A stretch of 64,000 bases of DNA from JBNLBT01 sp050303435. GTDB taxonomy: Bacteria > Pseudomonadota > Gammaproteobacteria > Xanthomonadales > Marinicellaceae. Every line of letters begins with the position of its first letter. The stretch's first letter is position 1. Made by a program: the position numbers and the translations under genes. This document shows positions 1 to 9,400 of the stretch, piece after piece. A model generated the notes under the pieces. That model searched no databases, had not been told where the DNA came from, and saw nothing but the letters and a program-made list of their open reading frames with translations. The DNA lies in NCBI GenBank assembly GCA_050303435.1, contig JBNLBT010000002.1, positions 45,887 through 109,886 of the forward strand. The letters are read 5' to 3'.

Positions 1-281
1 ATGGTGGCGGTGGTGGTGCCGTCGCCGGCCACATCGTTGGTTTTGGTGGCGGCTTCTTTGAGCAACTGGGCGCCCATATTCTCATACGGATCTTCCAGTT
101 CAATTTCTTTAGCCACGGTTACGCCGTCTTTGGTCACGGTCGGCGCGCCGAAGCTTTTTTCGAGCAGCACGTTGCGGCCTTTAGGACCCAGGGTGACTTT
201 CACGGCATCGGCCAGGATGTTGACACCGCGGGCCATTTTAGCGCGCGCGGATTCAGAAAATTTTACGTCTTTTGCACTCAT
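1..281 (-). CDS. groEL: 60 kDa chaperonin GroEL, N-terminal part
   Basis: This is the amino end of the chaperonin subunit that folds proteins inside the GroES-capped double ring in the cytoplasm. The 93 visible residues include the start MSAKDVKFSESARAKMARG, the VTLGPKGRNVLLEKSFGAP stretch and the ATP-binding segment AGDGTTTAT, all diagnostic. The gene runs off the left edge of the window, so only about a sixth is seen. It lies 15 bases downstream of groES on the same strand and should be cotranscribed with it from the heat-shock promoter at 664-691. The start is fixed by the conserved N-terminus. Confidence 0.97.
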   Translation of the reverse strand, partial: MSAKDVKFSESARAKMARGVNILADAVKVTLGPKGRNVLLEKSFGAPTVTKDGVTVAKEIELEDPYENMGAQLLKEAATKTNDVAGDGTTTAT

Positions 282-296
282 TGTTGATTACTCCAG

Positions 297-584
297 TTAT
301 TCGATGATGCCGATGATGTTTTCTTCTTTCAGGACCAGGAACTCTTCGCCGTCGATCTTGATTTCATTGACCGGGTACTTTTCAAACAGCACGGTGTCGC
401 CCACTTTGACGCCCATCGGTCTGACTTCGCCGTTGTCCAGAATTTTGCCGTTGCCGGCGGCGATGATTTTTCCACGCGCCGGTTTTTCCGCGGCCGCATC
501 CGGAATCACGATGCCGCCCGGCGAGGTGAGTTCTTCTTCAACCCGCTTGATGATCACGCGGTCGTGTAAAGGACGTATGTTCAT
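297..584 (-). CDS. groES: 10 kDa co-chaperonin GroES
   Basis: GroES is the heptameric lid of the GroEL chamber. The 95-residue protein has the usual length and starts MNIRPLHDRVIIKRVEEE. The mobile loop that contacts GroEL is visible as ELTSPGGIVIPD around residues 18-29, and the end KEENIIGIIE is typical. It is the first gene of the groES-groEL operon, and a sigma-32 type promoter is readable about 80 bases upstream. Nothing in it is unusual. Confidence 0.97.
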   Translation of the reverse strand: MNIRPLHDRVIIKRVEEELTSPGGIVIPDAAAEKPARGKIIAAGNGKILDNGEVRPMGVKVGDTVLFEKYPVNEIKIDGEEFLVLKEENIIGIIE

Positions 585-663
585 GTGTCGTCTCCAAATT
601 TTTATAAAGCTAGATTTAGTTTTTGTTGCCCGGCGGGGTCACCGTGCAACAGGATGACCCAAC

Positions 664-691
664 ATATTGGGGTGGCAAAACGCTTTTCAAG
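664..691 (-). promoter_or_regulatory. sigma-32 (heat shock) promoter of groESL
   Basis: Read on the minus strand, CTTGAAA (685-691) is followed after 12 bases by CCCCAATAT (664-672). The known RpoH consensus is CTTGAAA, a spacer of about 11-16 bases, then CCCCATNT. The site lies 80-107 bases upstream of the groES start and points at it. No CIRCE-type inverted repeat (HrcA operator) was seen in the gap. Confidence 0.85.
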
Positions 692-743
692 ACATTTTTT
701 GGTGCAATGGCGCGGAATTTTATACCGACGGCAGTGGATGCGC

Positions 744-1514
744 TCAGGTGCGCAAACCGAGCCCTTTGTGCAAGATGTACAAACTGAATCCGCCGAGCAG
801 CACGACGAAGCCGATGATCAGCGTGTAGGCGGTGACGATGTCGATGTCGGAGACGCCAAGAAAACCGTAGCGAAAGGTGTTGACCATGTACAGGACCGGA
901 TTGATTTTAGACACGCCCTGCCAGAATTCAGGCAACAGTGAGATCGAGTAAAACACCCCGCCCAGATAGGTCAGCGGCGTGAGTATAAACGTCGGCACGA
1001 TGGCGATGTCATCGAATTTGTTGGCGAACGCCGCGTTGATGAAGCCACCCAGGGAAAACACCACGGAGGTGAGCACCACGGTGGACAACACAATCCACAC
1101 ATTGTGCACGCGCATGTCGGTGAAGAACAGGGCAATCACGGTGACGATCAGGCCGACAAACAGGCCACGGAACAGGCTGCCAGACACGTAGCCGGCGAGG
1201 ATCGCCCAGTTGGGCATCGGTGAAACCAGCAATTCCTCGATGTGGCGGCCGAATTTGGCGCCAAAAAACGAAGACACCATGTTGCCGTATGAGCTGGTGA
1301 TCACCGACATCATCACCAGCCCAGGCACGATGAAAGCCATGTAGTCAAAACCACCCATGTCGCCGATGCGTTTGCCGATCAGATTACCGAAGATGACGAA
1401 ATACAGCGTCATGGTGATGGCCGGCGGCAGCAGGGTTTGCGACCAGATGCGCAAAATGCGGGTGATTTCCTTGCGCACAATGGTGCGAATGCCTGTGAAT
1501 GTGATGCTGTTCAT
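744..1514 (-). CDS. ABC-2 type transporter permease (YadH family)
   Basis: This is the membrane half of a two-gene ABC exporter. The 256-residue protein has about six hydrophobic segments and family motifs such as FIVPGLVMMSVITSSYGN (about 61-78) and EELLVSPM. Length and pattern match the E. coli YadH/ABC-2 permease family, whose substrate is not established. It overlaps the ATPase gene upstream by four bases (ATGA), so translation is probably coupled. No periplasmic partner is encoded next to it. Confidence 0.88.
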   Translation of the reverse strand: MNSITFTGIRTIVRKEITRILRIWSQTLLPPAITMTLYFVIFGNLIGKRIGDMGGFDYMAFIVPGLVMMSVITSSYGNMVSSFFGAKFGRHIEELLVSPMPNWAILAGYVSGSLFRGLFVGLIVTVIALFFTDMRVHNVWIVLSTVVLTSVVFSLGGFINAAFANKFDDIAIVPTFILTPLTYLGGVFYSISLLPEFWQGVSKINPVLYMVNTFRYGFLGVSDIDIVTAYTLIIGFVVLLGGFSLYILHKGLGLRT

Positions 1515-2437
1515 GCGCTGTGCTTCTTGTTCTCGATCATTTTAATGAACAACTCTTCCAGCCGGTTGGCTTTGTTGCGCATCGACAACACCTGGTAGCC
1601 GGCGCGGTCCAGCTGCTCAAACACCCGGTTCAAAGACTGGCTTTTTGGTACGTCCAGCTGGATCGAGGAATCGTCCAGCGTTTGACCGCCGAGGCGCTCA
1701 ATCACACCGGCATCGGGCACCGCGTCCAGATCCAGAATAAATGTTTCCACATCCAGTGTTTTCAGCAAGTCCTTGATGGTGGTGTTGCGCACGATCTCGC
1801 CGTGGTCAATGATGGCGATGTTTTTGCACAGTTGTTCGGCTTCTTCGAGGTAATGGGTGGTGAGGATGATGGTGGTGCCGGCGTCGGCGATTTCGCGCAC
1901 AAAGTCCCACATCGAGCGACGGATTTCAATGTCCACCCCGGCGGTCGGTTCATCCAGGATCAGCAGCCGCGGCTCGTTGACCATGGCGCGTGCAATCATC
2001 AGGCGACGTTTCATGCCACCGGACAGACCGCGGGCCATCGCATTGCGTTTGTCCCACAACTGCAGCTGGCGCAGGTATTTTTCTGTGCGTATACGCGCCA
2101 GTTTGCGCGGAATGCCGTAATACCCGGCCTGGTTGGCCACGATGTCGAAGGGTTTCTCAAACATGTTGAAGTTGAATTCCTGTGGCACCAGGCCGATCAT
2201 GGACTTCACTTCACTGCGCTGGGATTCGAGGTCCTTGCCAAACACCCGCACCTGGCCGGAGGTGGCGTTGATCAGCGAAGAGACGATGCCGATCAAAGTG
2301 GATTTGCCGGCGCCGTTGGGGCCCAGCAGGGCAAAGATTTCGCCGGTTTCAACGCTCAGGTCGATGCCCTTGAGTGCTTCGGTGCCGTCTTTGTAGACTT
2401 TTTTGAGGTTGTCAACTTGCAGGGCAAAATTCATCAC
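1511..2437 (-). CDS. ABC transporter ATP-binding protein (YadG family)
   Basis: This is the ATPase subunit that powers the adjacent ABC-2 permease. Walker A is LLGPNGAGKST (about 38-48), the signature is GLSGGMKRRLMIAR (about 138-151), and Walker B runs LLILDEPTAGVD, followed by the switch histidine in TTHYLEEAEQL. The 308-residue length with a C-terminal regulatory tail fits the YadG group. Two starts are adjacent, GTG at 2437 and ATG at 2434. No strong Shine-Dalgarno separates them, and the ATG is equally likely. It is the first gene of the pair. Confidence 0.9.
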   Translation of the reverse strand: MMNFALQVDNLKKVYKDGTEALKGIDLSVETGEIFALLGPNGAGKSTLIGIVSSLINATSGQVRVFGKDLESQRSEVKSMIGLVPQEFNFNMFEKPFDIVANQAGYYGIPRKLARIRTEKYLRQLQLWDKRNAMARGLSGGMKRRLMIARAMVNEPRLLILDEPTAGVDIEIRRSMWDFVREIADAGTTIILTTHYLEEAEQLCKNIAIIDHGEIVRNTTIKDLLKTLDVETFILDLDAVPDAGVIERLGGQTLDDSSIQLDVPKSQSLNRVFEQLDRAGYQVLSMRNKANRLEELFIKMIENKKHSA

Positions 2438-2547
2438 GACAATATAGGGGATGGTGCGGCAATATTAAAGGTTTTTTTCTCAACTAATCGCGTCAATGTT
2501 GCGCGCCGGCACGCCCGCACAGGGCCTGCATTGACGCAGTCATTGAA

Positions 2548-2576
2548 TTGACCTTTGCGGTTGAATTGCGTATGAT
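2548..2576 (+). promoter_or_regulatory. sigma-70 promoter for rubredoxin gene
   Basis: TTGACC (2548-2553) and TATGAT (2571-2576) are separated by exactly 17 bases, which matches the housekeeping promoter layout. Transcription would start near 2583, leaving an untranslated leader of about 70 bases before the rubredoxin ATG at 2655. The site lies in the divergent gap between the ABC exporter genes and rubredoxin. Confidence 0.7.
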
Positions 2577-2654
2577 CGCCCCCATTTGCTCCGGGTCAAG
2601 CGGCGCGCGATGACGCGTTAAAAACCGAAACCCAAGAGGCTGAACAAAACGACA

Positions 2655-2828
2655 ATGCAAGAAGACTACAAACAATACATCTGCGTGGTGTGTGGATACA
2701 TCTACGACGAGCAACTCGGATGCCCGGAAGATGGCATTGAGCCAGGCACCCGCTGGGACGATGTGCCGGAAACCTGGGTGTGCCCCGATTGCGGCGTCAC
2801 CAAAGAAGATTTCGAATTACTTGACTGA
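2655..2828 (+). CDS. rubA: rubredoxin
   Basis: This is a 57-residue iron-sulfur electron carrier. The single iron is held by two CxxC motifs, here CVVCGY near residues 10-15 and CPDCGV near 43-48. Other family marks are YDEQLGCPEDGIEPGTRWDDVPE and the WVCPDCG turn. In proteobacteria such proteins pass electrons to alkane hydroxylases or to oxidative-stress reductases. No such partner lies next to it. Its last 12 bases overlap the 3' end of the convergent MerC-like gene. A good promoter lies at 2548-2576. Confidence 0.95.
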   Translation: MQEDYKQYICVVCGYIYDEQLGCPEDGIEPGTRWDDVPETWVCPDCGVTKEDFELLD

Positions 2829-3206
2829 GCGGTTCATTTGCGCAGGGCGACAGGCACTGGCCCGATAGTTGCGCCAGTGCGCAAACATCAACATCACGCC
2901 GCCACCAACGAACACCGCGGTCTCCTGCCACAACAGCAGTCGGCCTTCCATCCAGTTGCCAAACACCAGCAGTGAAAACCCCATCACCGCCAGTGCGATG
3001 ATGCCGCTGTGACGGTGGCGCGCATAGCCGCGCGCGAAGGCCAGCGTGGCCACCGCAGCAACCAACCCCAACCACCACCAGCCGTGACCGATGTGGGCCC
3101 AGGCCGGCAACGCCGGCGTGAGTCCGATCAGTACAGGCAGCAGCGCGCATTGAATGGCGCAAACGGCGGACAGGCTGAAGCCGAGCAGGTCGGATATGGA
3201 GCGCAT
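2817..3206 (-). CDS. MerC-domain membrane protein
   Basis: This 129-residue protein has about four hydrophobic segments. It carries a CxxxC pair in its first helix (AVCAIQCALLP, about 15-25), which is the metal-binding feature of the MerC family. MerC proteins carry mercuric ions through the inner membrane, but chromosomal relatives outside mer operons have no proven substrate. No merR, merA or merT is nearby, so mercury transport should not be assumed. It is convergent with rubredoxin and overlaps its stop by 12 bases. Confidence 0.75.
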   Translation of the reverse strand: MRSISDLLGFSLSAVCAIQCALLPVLIGLTPALPAWAHIGHGWWWLGLVAAVATLAFARGYARHRHSGIIALAVMGFSLLVFGNWMEGRLLLWQETAVFVGGGVMLMFAHWRNYRASACRPAQMNRSVK

Positions 3207-3352
3207 GCAGGAACCCGGTTAAACACTTGTGCAATATACGGTTTGCAGGGGGCGATTTCAAGCGTTGCCTTGCGGCTTATTTGTTCATCGCAGACACCGT
3301 GCAACGCGTGGATCGGTTATAATGCCGGCCAGGCACCAGTGAAACAATTCCA

Positions 3353-4057
3353 ATGACAGAACAGAACCGCCTGGACAACGAGATCGAACATTTTGATGCA
3401 CACGCGGCGCACTGGTGGGATCCACAGGGGCCGTTCAAAACCCTGCATCAAATCAATCCCGTGCGCCTGGCATATGTGCAGCGGTTTGTGGCGCTGGACG
3501 GCGAGCGGGCTCTGGATGTGGGTTGCGGCGGCGGTGTGTTTGCCGAGGCCCTGTCCGCGGCGGGCGCCGAAGTCAGCGGTGTGGACCTGTCCGCGGCGTC
3601 CTTGCAGGTGGCTGAACTGCACGCGCTGGAATCGGGCGCGAAAATCAGCTATCACTGCGGTTCTGTTGAGGCCCATGCGCACGCCCACGCAGGCCAGTTC
3701 AAACTGGTGAGTTGTCTGGAAATGCTTGAACACGTGCCCGATCCGGCGTCGATAGTGCGTGCCTGCGCGCAGGCGCTGGCGCCCGGTGGCGTGCTGATAT
3801 TGTCCACCCTCAATCGCAGCGTCAAGGCCATGGCCCTGGGCATCGTGGCCGCAGAACACGTGTTGCAGCTGATTCCCAAAGGCACGCACCGTTTTGACCA
3901 GTTGATCAAACCGTCGGAGCTGGTGTCCATGGTGCGCAGCGCTGGATTGCTGGTTGATGACGTGTGCGGCATGCGCTACAACCCGTTCACGGGCCGCGCG
4001 CAACTGGTGCCCGAAGACGTCGGCATCAATTACCTACTGGCGGCGCGCAAACCATGA
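3353..4057 (+). CDS. ubiG: ubiquinone biosynthesis O-methyltransferase UbiG
   Basis: UbiG performs both O-methylations of the ubiquinone ring with S-adenosylmethionine. The 234-residue protein begins with the family segment EIEHFDAHAAHWWDPQGPFK (about 10-29). The SAM-binding glycine loop is ALDVGCGGGVFAE (about 53-65), and LEMLEHVPDP is near residue 124. The C-terminal GMRYNPFTG is also typical. It overlaps gph by four bases (ATGA), a pairing common in gammaproteobacteria. A TATAAT at 3318-3323 is a likely -10 element, with no clear -35. Confidence 0.96.
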   Translation: MTEQNRLDNEIEHFDAHAAHWWDPQGPFKTLHQINPVRLAYVQRFVALDGERALDVGCGGGVFAEALSAAGAEVSGVDLSAASLQVAELHALESGAKISYHCGSVEAHAHAHAGQFKLVSCLEMLEHVPDPASIVRACAQALAPGGVLILSTLNRSVKAMALGIVAAEHVLQLIPKGTHRFDQLIKPSELVSMVRSAGLLVDDVCGMRYNPFTGRAQLVPEDVGINYLLAARKP

Positions 4058-4713
4058 AAGCGGTGCTGTTTGACCTGGACGGCACACTGATCGACACCGC
4101 AGTCGACATGATCGGTGCACTGAAGGAAATGGTGCAGTTGCACGGCCTTGAGTTTGGCAATCCGGAAACGTACTACAAGCAATTCATCACGCACGGTTCG
4201 GTGGCCATTGTGCGCTCCGTGTTCGCCGCCAACGACGATCAAATTGATGACTTGAAGCAGCAATATCTGGACATTTATCGGCGCCGACTGACGAGCTCAA
4301 GCGATTTGTTTGCCGGCATGCAGCCGGTGCTCGCGGCGCTGCAACAGGCCGGCATTGTGTGGGGCATTGTCACCAACAAGCCGGCGCAACTGACGCACCC
4401 GCTGGTGTGCGCCGTGCAGGCCTTGTCCGGTCACGCCGTGGTGGTGTGTGCCGATGAAGTGGGGATTGGCAAGCCCGATCCCCGACCGTTGCAACGCGCC
4501 CTTGAACAGTTACAAGTCAGCGCGGATCAATGCTGGTATATCGGCGATGCCCGCACCGATGTACAGGCCGCACGCGCCGCCGGCATGAAAAACGCAGTGG
4601 CTTCCTGGGGCTATTTATCGCCGCAGGACAAGGTGCATCAATGGGGCGCCGATCACGTGTTGAATCACCCTGGAGAAATTCTCGACATGCTGGGGCTGTC
4701 CGCCCCGGCGTGA
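4054..4713 (+). CDS. gph: phosphoglycolate phosphatase-like HAD hydrolase
   Basis: This is a haloacid dehalogenase-family phosphatase of 219 residues that, next to ubiG, most likely removes 2-phosphoglycolate. Motif I is FDLDGTLIDT (about 5-14), with the nucleophilic Asp at its start. Motif II is VTNKPA (about 107-112), motif III is the K of GIGKPDPRP, and motif IV is YIGDARTDVQAA. The start is the ATG that overlaps the ubiG stop. The final 49 bases overlap the 3' end of the convergent PLP-enzyme gene. The exact substrate within this family is inferred from context. Confidence 0.9.
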   Translation: MKAVLFDLDGTLIDTAVDMIGALKEMVQLHGLEFGNPETYYKQFITHGSVAIVRSVFAANDDQIDDLKQQYLDIYRRRLTSSSDLFAGMQPVLAALQQAGIVWGIVTNKPAQLTHPLVCAVQALSGHAVVVCADEVGIGKPDPRPLQRALEQLQVSADQCWYIGDARTDVQAARAAGMKNAVASWGYLSPQDKVHQWGADHVLNHPGEILDMLGLSAPA

Positions 4714-5609
4714 AAGCCCGCAGTGCCACCCTGTAGTCCGCCGGTGTGCACAATGACCAAGCGCGCGCCATCGATGAATGCGCCGCGCTCAATGCCGGCG
4801 AAAGTGGCCATGCAAGTGCGCACTGTATAGACGCGGTCAAGTGGCACGCCGTATTGCCGGTCAAACCGGTCAGCAAACGCCGCCAGTGCCGGCGACGTGT
4901 GGGCAAACCGCCCCGCCTGCGGGCACGGCAACAGATCCCACTGCACCCGCGCATGCATCGGGCACAAACGCCGCACCGCCTGGCGCAAGGCCGCGTCCGC
5001 GCCACGCAGTGCCGGCACGCCCCAGACGCGCGTGGGCCAGCCGGCGCGCGCCACACCGGCCATGAGTCCGGCCAGTGTGCCGCCGCTGCCACAGGCGGTG
5101 ATCAGGTCACTGGGCGGCTCGTCCAGCTGGGCTTGCAATTCATCGACAATTTCCGCCACGCCGGATACGGCGCGTGCATTGCTGCCGCCTTCCGGCAGCA
5201 GCATCCAGCGCCTGCTGCTGGCTTGCAGGGTCTCCTGAACGGCCTGTGCGCGGTGTTTCAAACGGTATTCAGAGCGACTTAAAAACACCAGTTGCATGCC
5301 TTCGGCGCGTGCGCCATGCAACGTCTCTGACCAGCGTTCAGGCTGTGCCTGCAACTCATCGCCACGGATGAATCCAATGCTGAGCAGGCCGCAGGCTCGA
5401 GCCGCGTGCGCGGTGGCGGCGATGTGGTTGGAATGCGCGCCGCCGAAGGTGACCAGTCCGTCGACGCCGCGGGCCTGAGCGTGTGTCAGATTGTGTTTCA
5501 GCTTGCGCCATTTGTTGCCCTGGATCACCGGGTGATTGAGGTCGTCCCGCTTCATCATCAGGTGTGTGCAGGGGTGCGGTAAATGCATCAGCGGCGTGGG
5601 GCTGGACAC
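4665..5609 (-). CDS. PLP-dependent deaminase / D-cysteine desulfhydrase family enzyme
   Basis: This 314-residue fold-type II PLP enzyme resembles 1-aminocyclopropane-1-carboxylate deaminase and D-cysteine desulfhydrase. The cofactor lysine lies in IQGNKWRKLK (about 29-38). TFGGAHSNHIAATAHAA (about 54-70) and ACGSGGTLAGLMAGV are the substrate and phosphate loops, and IVHTGGLQG is near the C-terminus. The start is a GTG at 5609. The last 16 codons overlap gph on the other strand. The sequence does not decide between ACC deaminase and D-cysteine desulfhydrase. Confidence 0.85.
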   Translation of the reverse strand: MSSPTPLMHLPHPCTHLMMKRDDLNHPVIQGNKWRKLKHNLTHAQARGVDGLVTFGGAHSNHIAATAHAARACGLLSIGFIRGDELQAQPERWSETLHGARAEGMQLVFLSRSEYRLKHRAQAVQETLQASSRRWMLLPEGGSNARAVSGVAEIVDELQAQLDEPPSDLITACGSGGTLAGLMAGVARAGWPTRVWGVPALRGADAALRQAVRRLCPMHARVQWDLLPCPQAGRFAHTSPALAAFADRFDRQYGVPLDRVYTVRTCMATFAGIERGAFIDGARLVIVHTGGLQGGTAGFHAGADSPSMSRISPG

Positions 5610-5646
5610 GGGCTTGGGGATTCAATGACTTACAGCACATTATATC

Positions 5647-5661
5647 GCGATTTCAAATCGC
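5647..5661. promoter_or_regulatory. 15-bp perfect palindrome, candidate operator
   Basis: GCGATTT and AAATCGC form a perfect 7-base dyad around a central C. It lies 47 bases upstream of the secreted-protein gene at 5708 and just before a possible -10 (TAAAAT, 5670-5675). Position and symmetry suit a dimeric repressor or activator, but the protein that would bind it is unknown. Confidence 0.45.
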
Positions 5662-5707
5662 ATAGACTGTAAAATGTTTTATTTCACCCTACTCGGAGAA
5701 CTTCCCA

Positions 5708-6445
5708 ATGAAAAGTAAAATTCTCATCGCATCGGCCTTGTTTCTGATCAGCTTTGCCGCCCTGGCGGACGACAAAGTCGATCAAATTGTGGCCGAATAC
5801 ATTGAAGCCAAAGGTGGCATGGAGGCCCTGGAAAGCAACAAAACCATGGTGGTCAAAGGCCACATGAGCCAGGGGCCGATGGAGTTTCCCTGGACCGCTT
5901 CATTTAAAAGACCCAACAAATTGCACATGGAATTCGAAGTGCAAGGCATGAAAGGCGTGCAGGCCTACGACGGCACAACCGGTTGGATGGTGATGCCGTT
6001 CATGGGCAAAACAGACGCCGAGGAAATGGCCGACGACCAGCTCAATCAGATCGTTGACCAGGCGGATTTTGATGGCCCGCTGGTGAACTACAAGGCCAAG
6101 GGTCACACCGTTGAATACATCGGTGAAACCGAAATTGAAGGCACCCCGGTGGTTGAGCTGAAAGTGACCAAGAAAAACGGCGATGTGATGCATTTCTTCC
6201 TCGACCAGGAGTACAAACTGGAAGTCATGACCCGTTCTAAAATGAAGCAAATGGGTCAGGAATTTGAGATGGAAAACTACTACAGCAATTACAAGGAAGT
6301 CGGCAACACCGTGATTGCTCACTCCATCAGCAGTCGCATCAACGGCGTGGAAGGACAACAGTTGACCATGGAGAGCATTGAGTTGAACACCGAGTTGGAC
6401 GACGACATGTTCAGCATGCCTGAAAAAGCCGAAGCGGCTGAATAA
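5708..6445 (+). CDS. secreted LolA-like / outer-membrane lipoprotein-sorting family protein
   Basis: This 245-residue exported protein has a clear signal peptide (KSKILIASALFLISFAALA, cleaved before DDKVDQ). The mature part starts IVAEYIEAKGGMEAL and continues with beta-rich segments such as KTMVVKGHMSQGPMEFPW and GTTGWMVMPFMGK. This is the general look of LolA/LolB-fold periplasmic proteins, which bind acyl chains of lipoproteins. It is rich in Met and acidic residues. A good Shine-Dalgarno (GGAG, 5695-5698) precedes the ATG. The BNR-repeat gene starts 14 bases downstream, so the two probably share a transcript and a task. That task is not known. Confidence 0.7.
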   Translation: MKSKILIASALFLISFAALADDKVDQIVAEYIEAKGGMEALESNKTMVVKGHMSQGPMEFPWTASFKRPNKLHMEFEVQGMKGVQAYDGTTGWMVMPFMGKTDAEEMADDQLNQIVDQADFDGPLVNYKAKGHTVEYIGETEIEGTPVVELKVTKKNGDVMHFFLDQEYKLEVMTRSKMKQMGQEFEMENYYSNYKEVGNTVIAHSISSRINGVEGQQLTMESIELNTELDDDMFSMPEKAEAAE

Positions 6446-6459
6446 ACCCGGGAGGCGGC

Positions 6460-9400
6460 ATGAAAATAAGAAGCGCAGTGATTGGCGCCGTGCTCACGTT
6501 GCCGGCGTGGGCGATGGCGGCCGATGAAGTTAAAATCGACTCCTACACTTTTGGTGGGCTGACGGCCCGCGCCATCGGGCCGGCGGTGATGAGCGGACGC
6601 ATCTCCGCCATCGACGCCACCGTTGAAAAGACACCGACCATTTACGTGGGGTCGGCCAGCGGTGGTTTATGGAAATCCAATGACGGCGGCATCGGTTTCA
6701 CGCCGGTGTTCGATGACCACACGCAATCCATTGGCGCCGTGCGGGTGGACCCGAACGACCCCAAAAAGATCTGGGTGGGCACGGGTGAAAGCTGGGTTCG
6801 CAACACCGTATCGGTGGGCGACGGGGTGTACCTCTCCGACAGCGGCGGCGACAAATGGCAACACCTTGGACTGGAAAAATCTGAACGCATCGCAGCGATA
6901 GAAATCAGTTCACAGGACAGCAACACCGTGTTTGTCTGCGTCACCGGCGCGTTGTGGAACGACGCCGAGGAACGCGGTGTGTATCGCACCGTGAACAACG
7001 GCGCGGACTGGGAAAAAGTGCTGTACGTCAATCAGCGCACGGGTTGTTCCGATCTGGCCATGGACCCGACCAACCCCAACATTCTGTACGCCGGCATGTG
7101 GGAATTCAGACGTTCACCGGATTATTTCACTTCCGGCGGACCGGGTTCGGGTCTGTACCGCAGTGTGGACGGCGGCGACAGCTGGCAGGAAATGACCGAG
7201 GGCTTGCCGCAAGGCGACAAGGGCCGCATCGCGATCGCCGTGGCCGCTTCGCAATCCACCACGGTGTACGCCACGGTTGAGTCGGAATCAACCGCGCTGT
7301 ATCGGTCCACCGACATGGGTAAAAGCTGGGAAAAACGCAGCGAATCCAACATGGTGCAAATGCGGCCGTTTTATTTCGGCGAACTGCAGGTGGATCCGAG
7401 TGATCCTGAACGGGTGTATAAGCCCTCGTACGTGACAGTGGTCAGTGAAAACGGCGGCGAGTCGTTCACCTCCATGTTCACGGGCGGCATGGGTGGTGGC
7501 ATTCACCCGGATCACCACGCCCTGTGGGTTAACCCCAAAAATCCGGGTCAATTGGTGCTGGGCACCGATGGCGGGGTCTACGTCAGCTACAACAAAGGCA
7601 ACAACTGGCGCAGCGTTGGCACCTTGCCTGTGAGTCAGTTTTATCACGTCAGCCACGATGACCGCTGGCCGTACAATGTGTACGGCGGTTTGCAGGACAA
7701 CGGCTCCTGGGCCGGCCCTTCCCGTGCATCGGGTGGCATCAAACCCGGCGACTGGGACAGCATCGGCATGGGCGATGGATTCTGGGCGTTTGTTGACCGT
7801 CAGGACGACAACATCATTTACAGCGAGTATCAGGGCGGCAAGCTGTTGCGACTGGATCGCACCATTGGAGAATTGAAAAATATTCCGCCGGTGGCGCGCG
7901 AGGGCGAGGACCCGCTGCGCTTCAACTGGAACACGCCGTTGCTGGTCAGCCAGGTCAATCCGGGCACCCTGTATTACGGCTCACAGTATCTGCATAAAAG
8001 CACCGATCGCGGCGAAACCTGGCAGACGATTTCACCCGATCTGACCACCAACGATCCGAAACGCCAGCGACAGGAATCCACCGGCGGTCTGACGCTGGAC
8101 AATTCCACCGCGGAAAACAACGCCACGATTTACACCATCGCTGAATCGCCGCTGGATCCCGCGCTGTTGTGGGTGGGCTCGGACGACGGCAAAGTGCACG
8201 TCAGTGAAGACGGCGGCGCCAACTGGCGCGATTTGACCAAGCGCATCAAAGGCGTGCCAGCGCACACCTGGGTGGCGCGCATCACCACCTCGCCGCACGA
8301 CCGCAGCACCGCGTTTGCCGTGTTTGATGGCCACCGCACCGGGGACATGCGCACGCGGGTATACAAAACCACCGACCTGGGTCAGAGCTGGCAAGCACTG
8401 CCCACCGGTGAAATCGGTTTCGGCTGGGTGTTGAAACAGGATCCGGTGAATGCCGATCTGTTGTTTCTTGGCACCGAGTTCGGGCTGTATCTGAGCCTGG
8501 ACGGCGGCCAGAACTGGGCGCGCTTCAAGGAAAATCTGCCGAAAGTCGCGGTGCATGATATCGTCATTCACCCGCGTGAACACGACGTGATCCTGGGCAC
8601 CCACGGCCGCGGTGTGTACATCATTGACGACATCACGCCGTTGCGTGCTTTGACTCAGGATAAACTGCTGCAGAATGTGGTCATGTTGCCGTCCCGCCCT
8701 TCGGTGATGGTCGATGGCGGTGCTTTGCAGAGTTTCGCCGGGGGCGATGACTTTGTCGGCAACAACCCGTCTGAAGTCGGGGTGATTTCCTATTACCTGA
8801 AAAAACGCCACATGTTCGGTGAAATGAAAATCAATGTGCTGGACGATGAGGGGCGGGTGATCACCACGCTGGTGGCCGGCAAACGACGCGGCATTAATCG
8901 GGTGGAGTGGCCGATGCGCCTGAAAGCGCCGAAGTTTCCGCCTTCAACCACCCTGGTGCCGGGATTTTTGGGCCCACGCGTGGCCGCTGGCACCTACAAA
9001 GTGCAGTTGATCAAAGGCAAAGAAACCCACGAAACCACGGTTTCGCTGGTGCCGGATCCGCGCTCCTCGCACTCGACAGAGGACCGCGCACAACAGTACG
9101 ATTTGTCCATGCGGTTGTACCGCGACATCAATGACCTGACCTTTCTGGTCAGCACGTTGACCGACTTGCGCGAAACCATGAACGGCCACAAAGCGCAGTC
9201 CGATGGGGCCACGGTGAAAAAAATGCAGCGTTTCGAAGACGGCATTGAGCAATTCATCAAGCGCTACACCGCCACCAAGAAAGGCGCCATCACCGGTGAG
9301 GAAAAGCTGCGTGAAAAACTCGGCACCTTGTTCGGCAATGTGGTGGGCTACAACGGGCGGCCTTCGAACACCCAGTTTGAACAGGCCGACAAGCTGGAAA

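Noticed and set aside
1..657. 218-codon plus-strand frame across groES/groEL
   Set aside because: It is the antisense of two unmistakable chaperonin genes and has no family resemblance.
1520..2551. 343-codon plus-strand frame opposite the ABC ATPase gene
   Set aside because: Its composition (many His, Gln, Val, Ala) is that of an antisense shadow in GC-rich DNA, and the minus strand holds all ATPase motifs.
8032..8811. 259-codon minus-strand frame opposite the BNR gene
   Set aside because: It is a shadow of the repeated D-G-G-x-x-W codons on the other strand.
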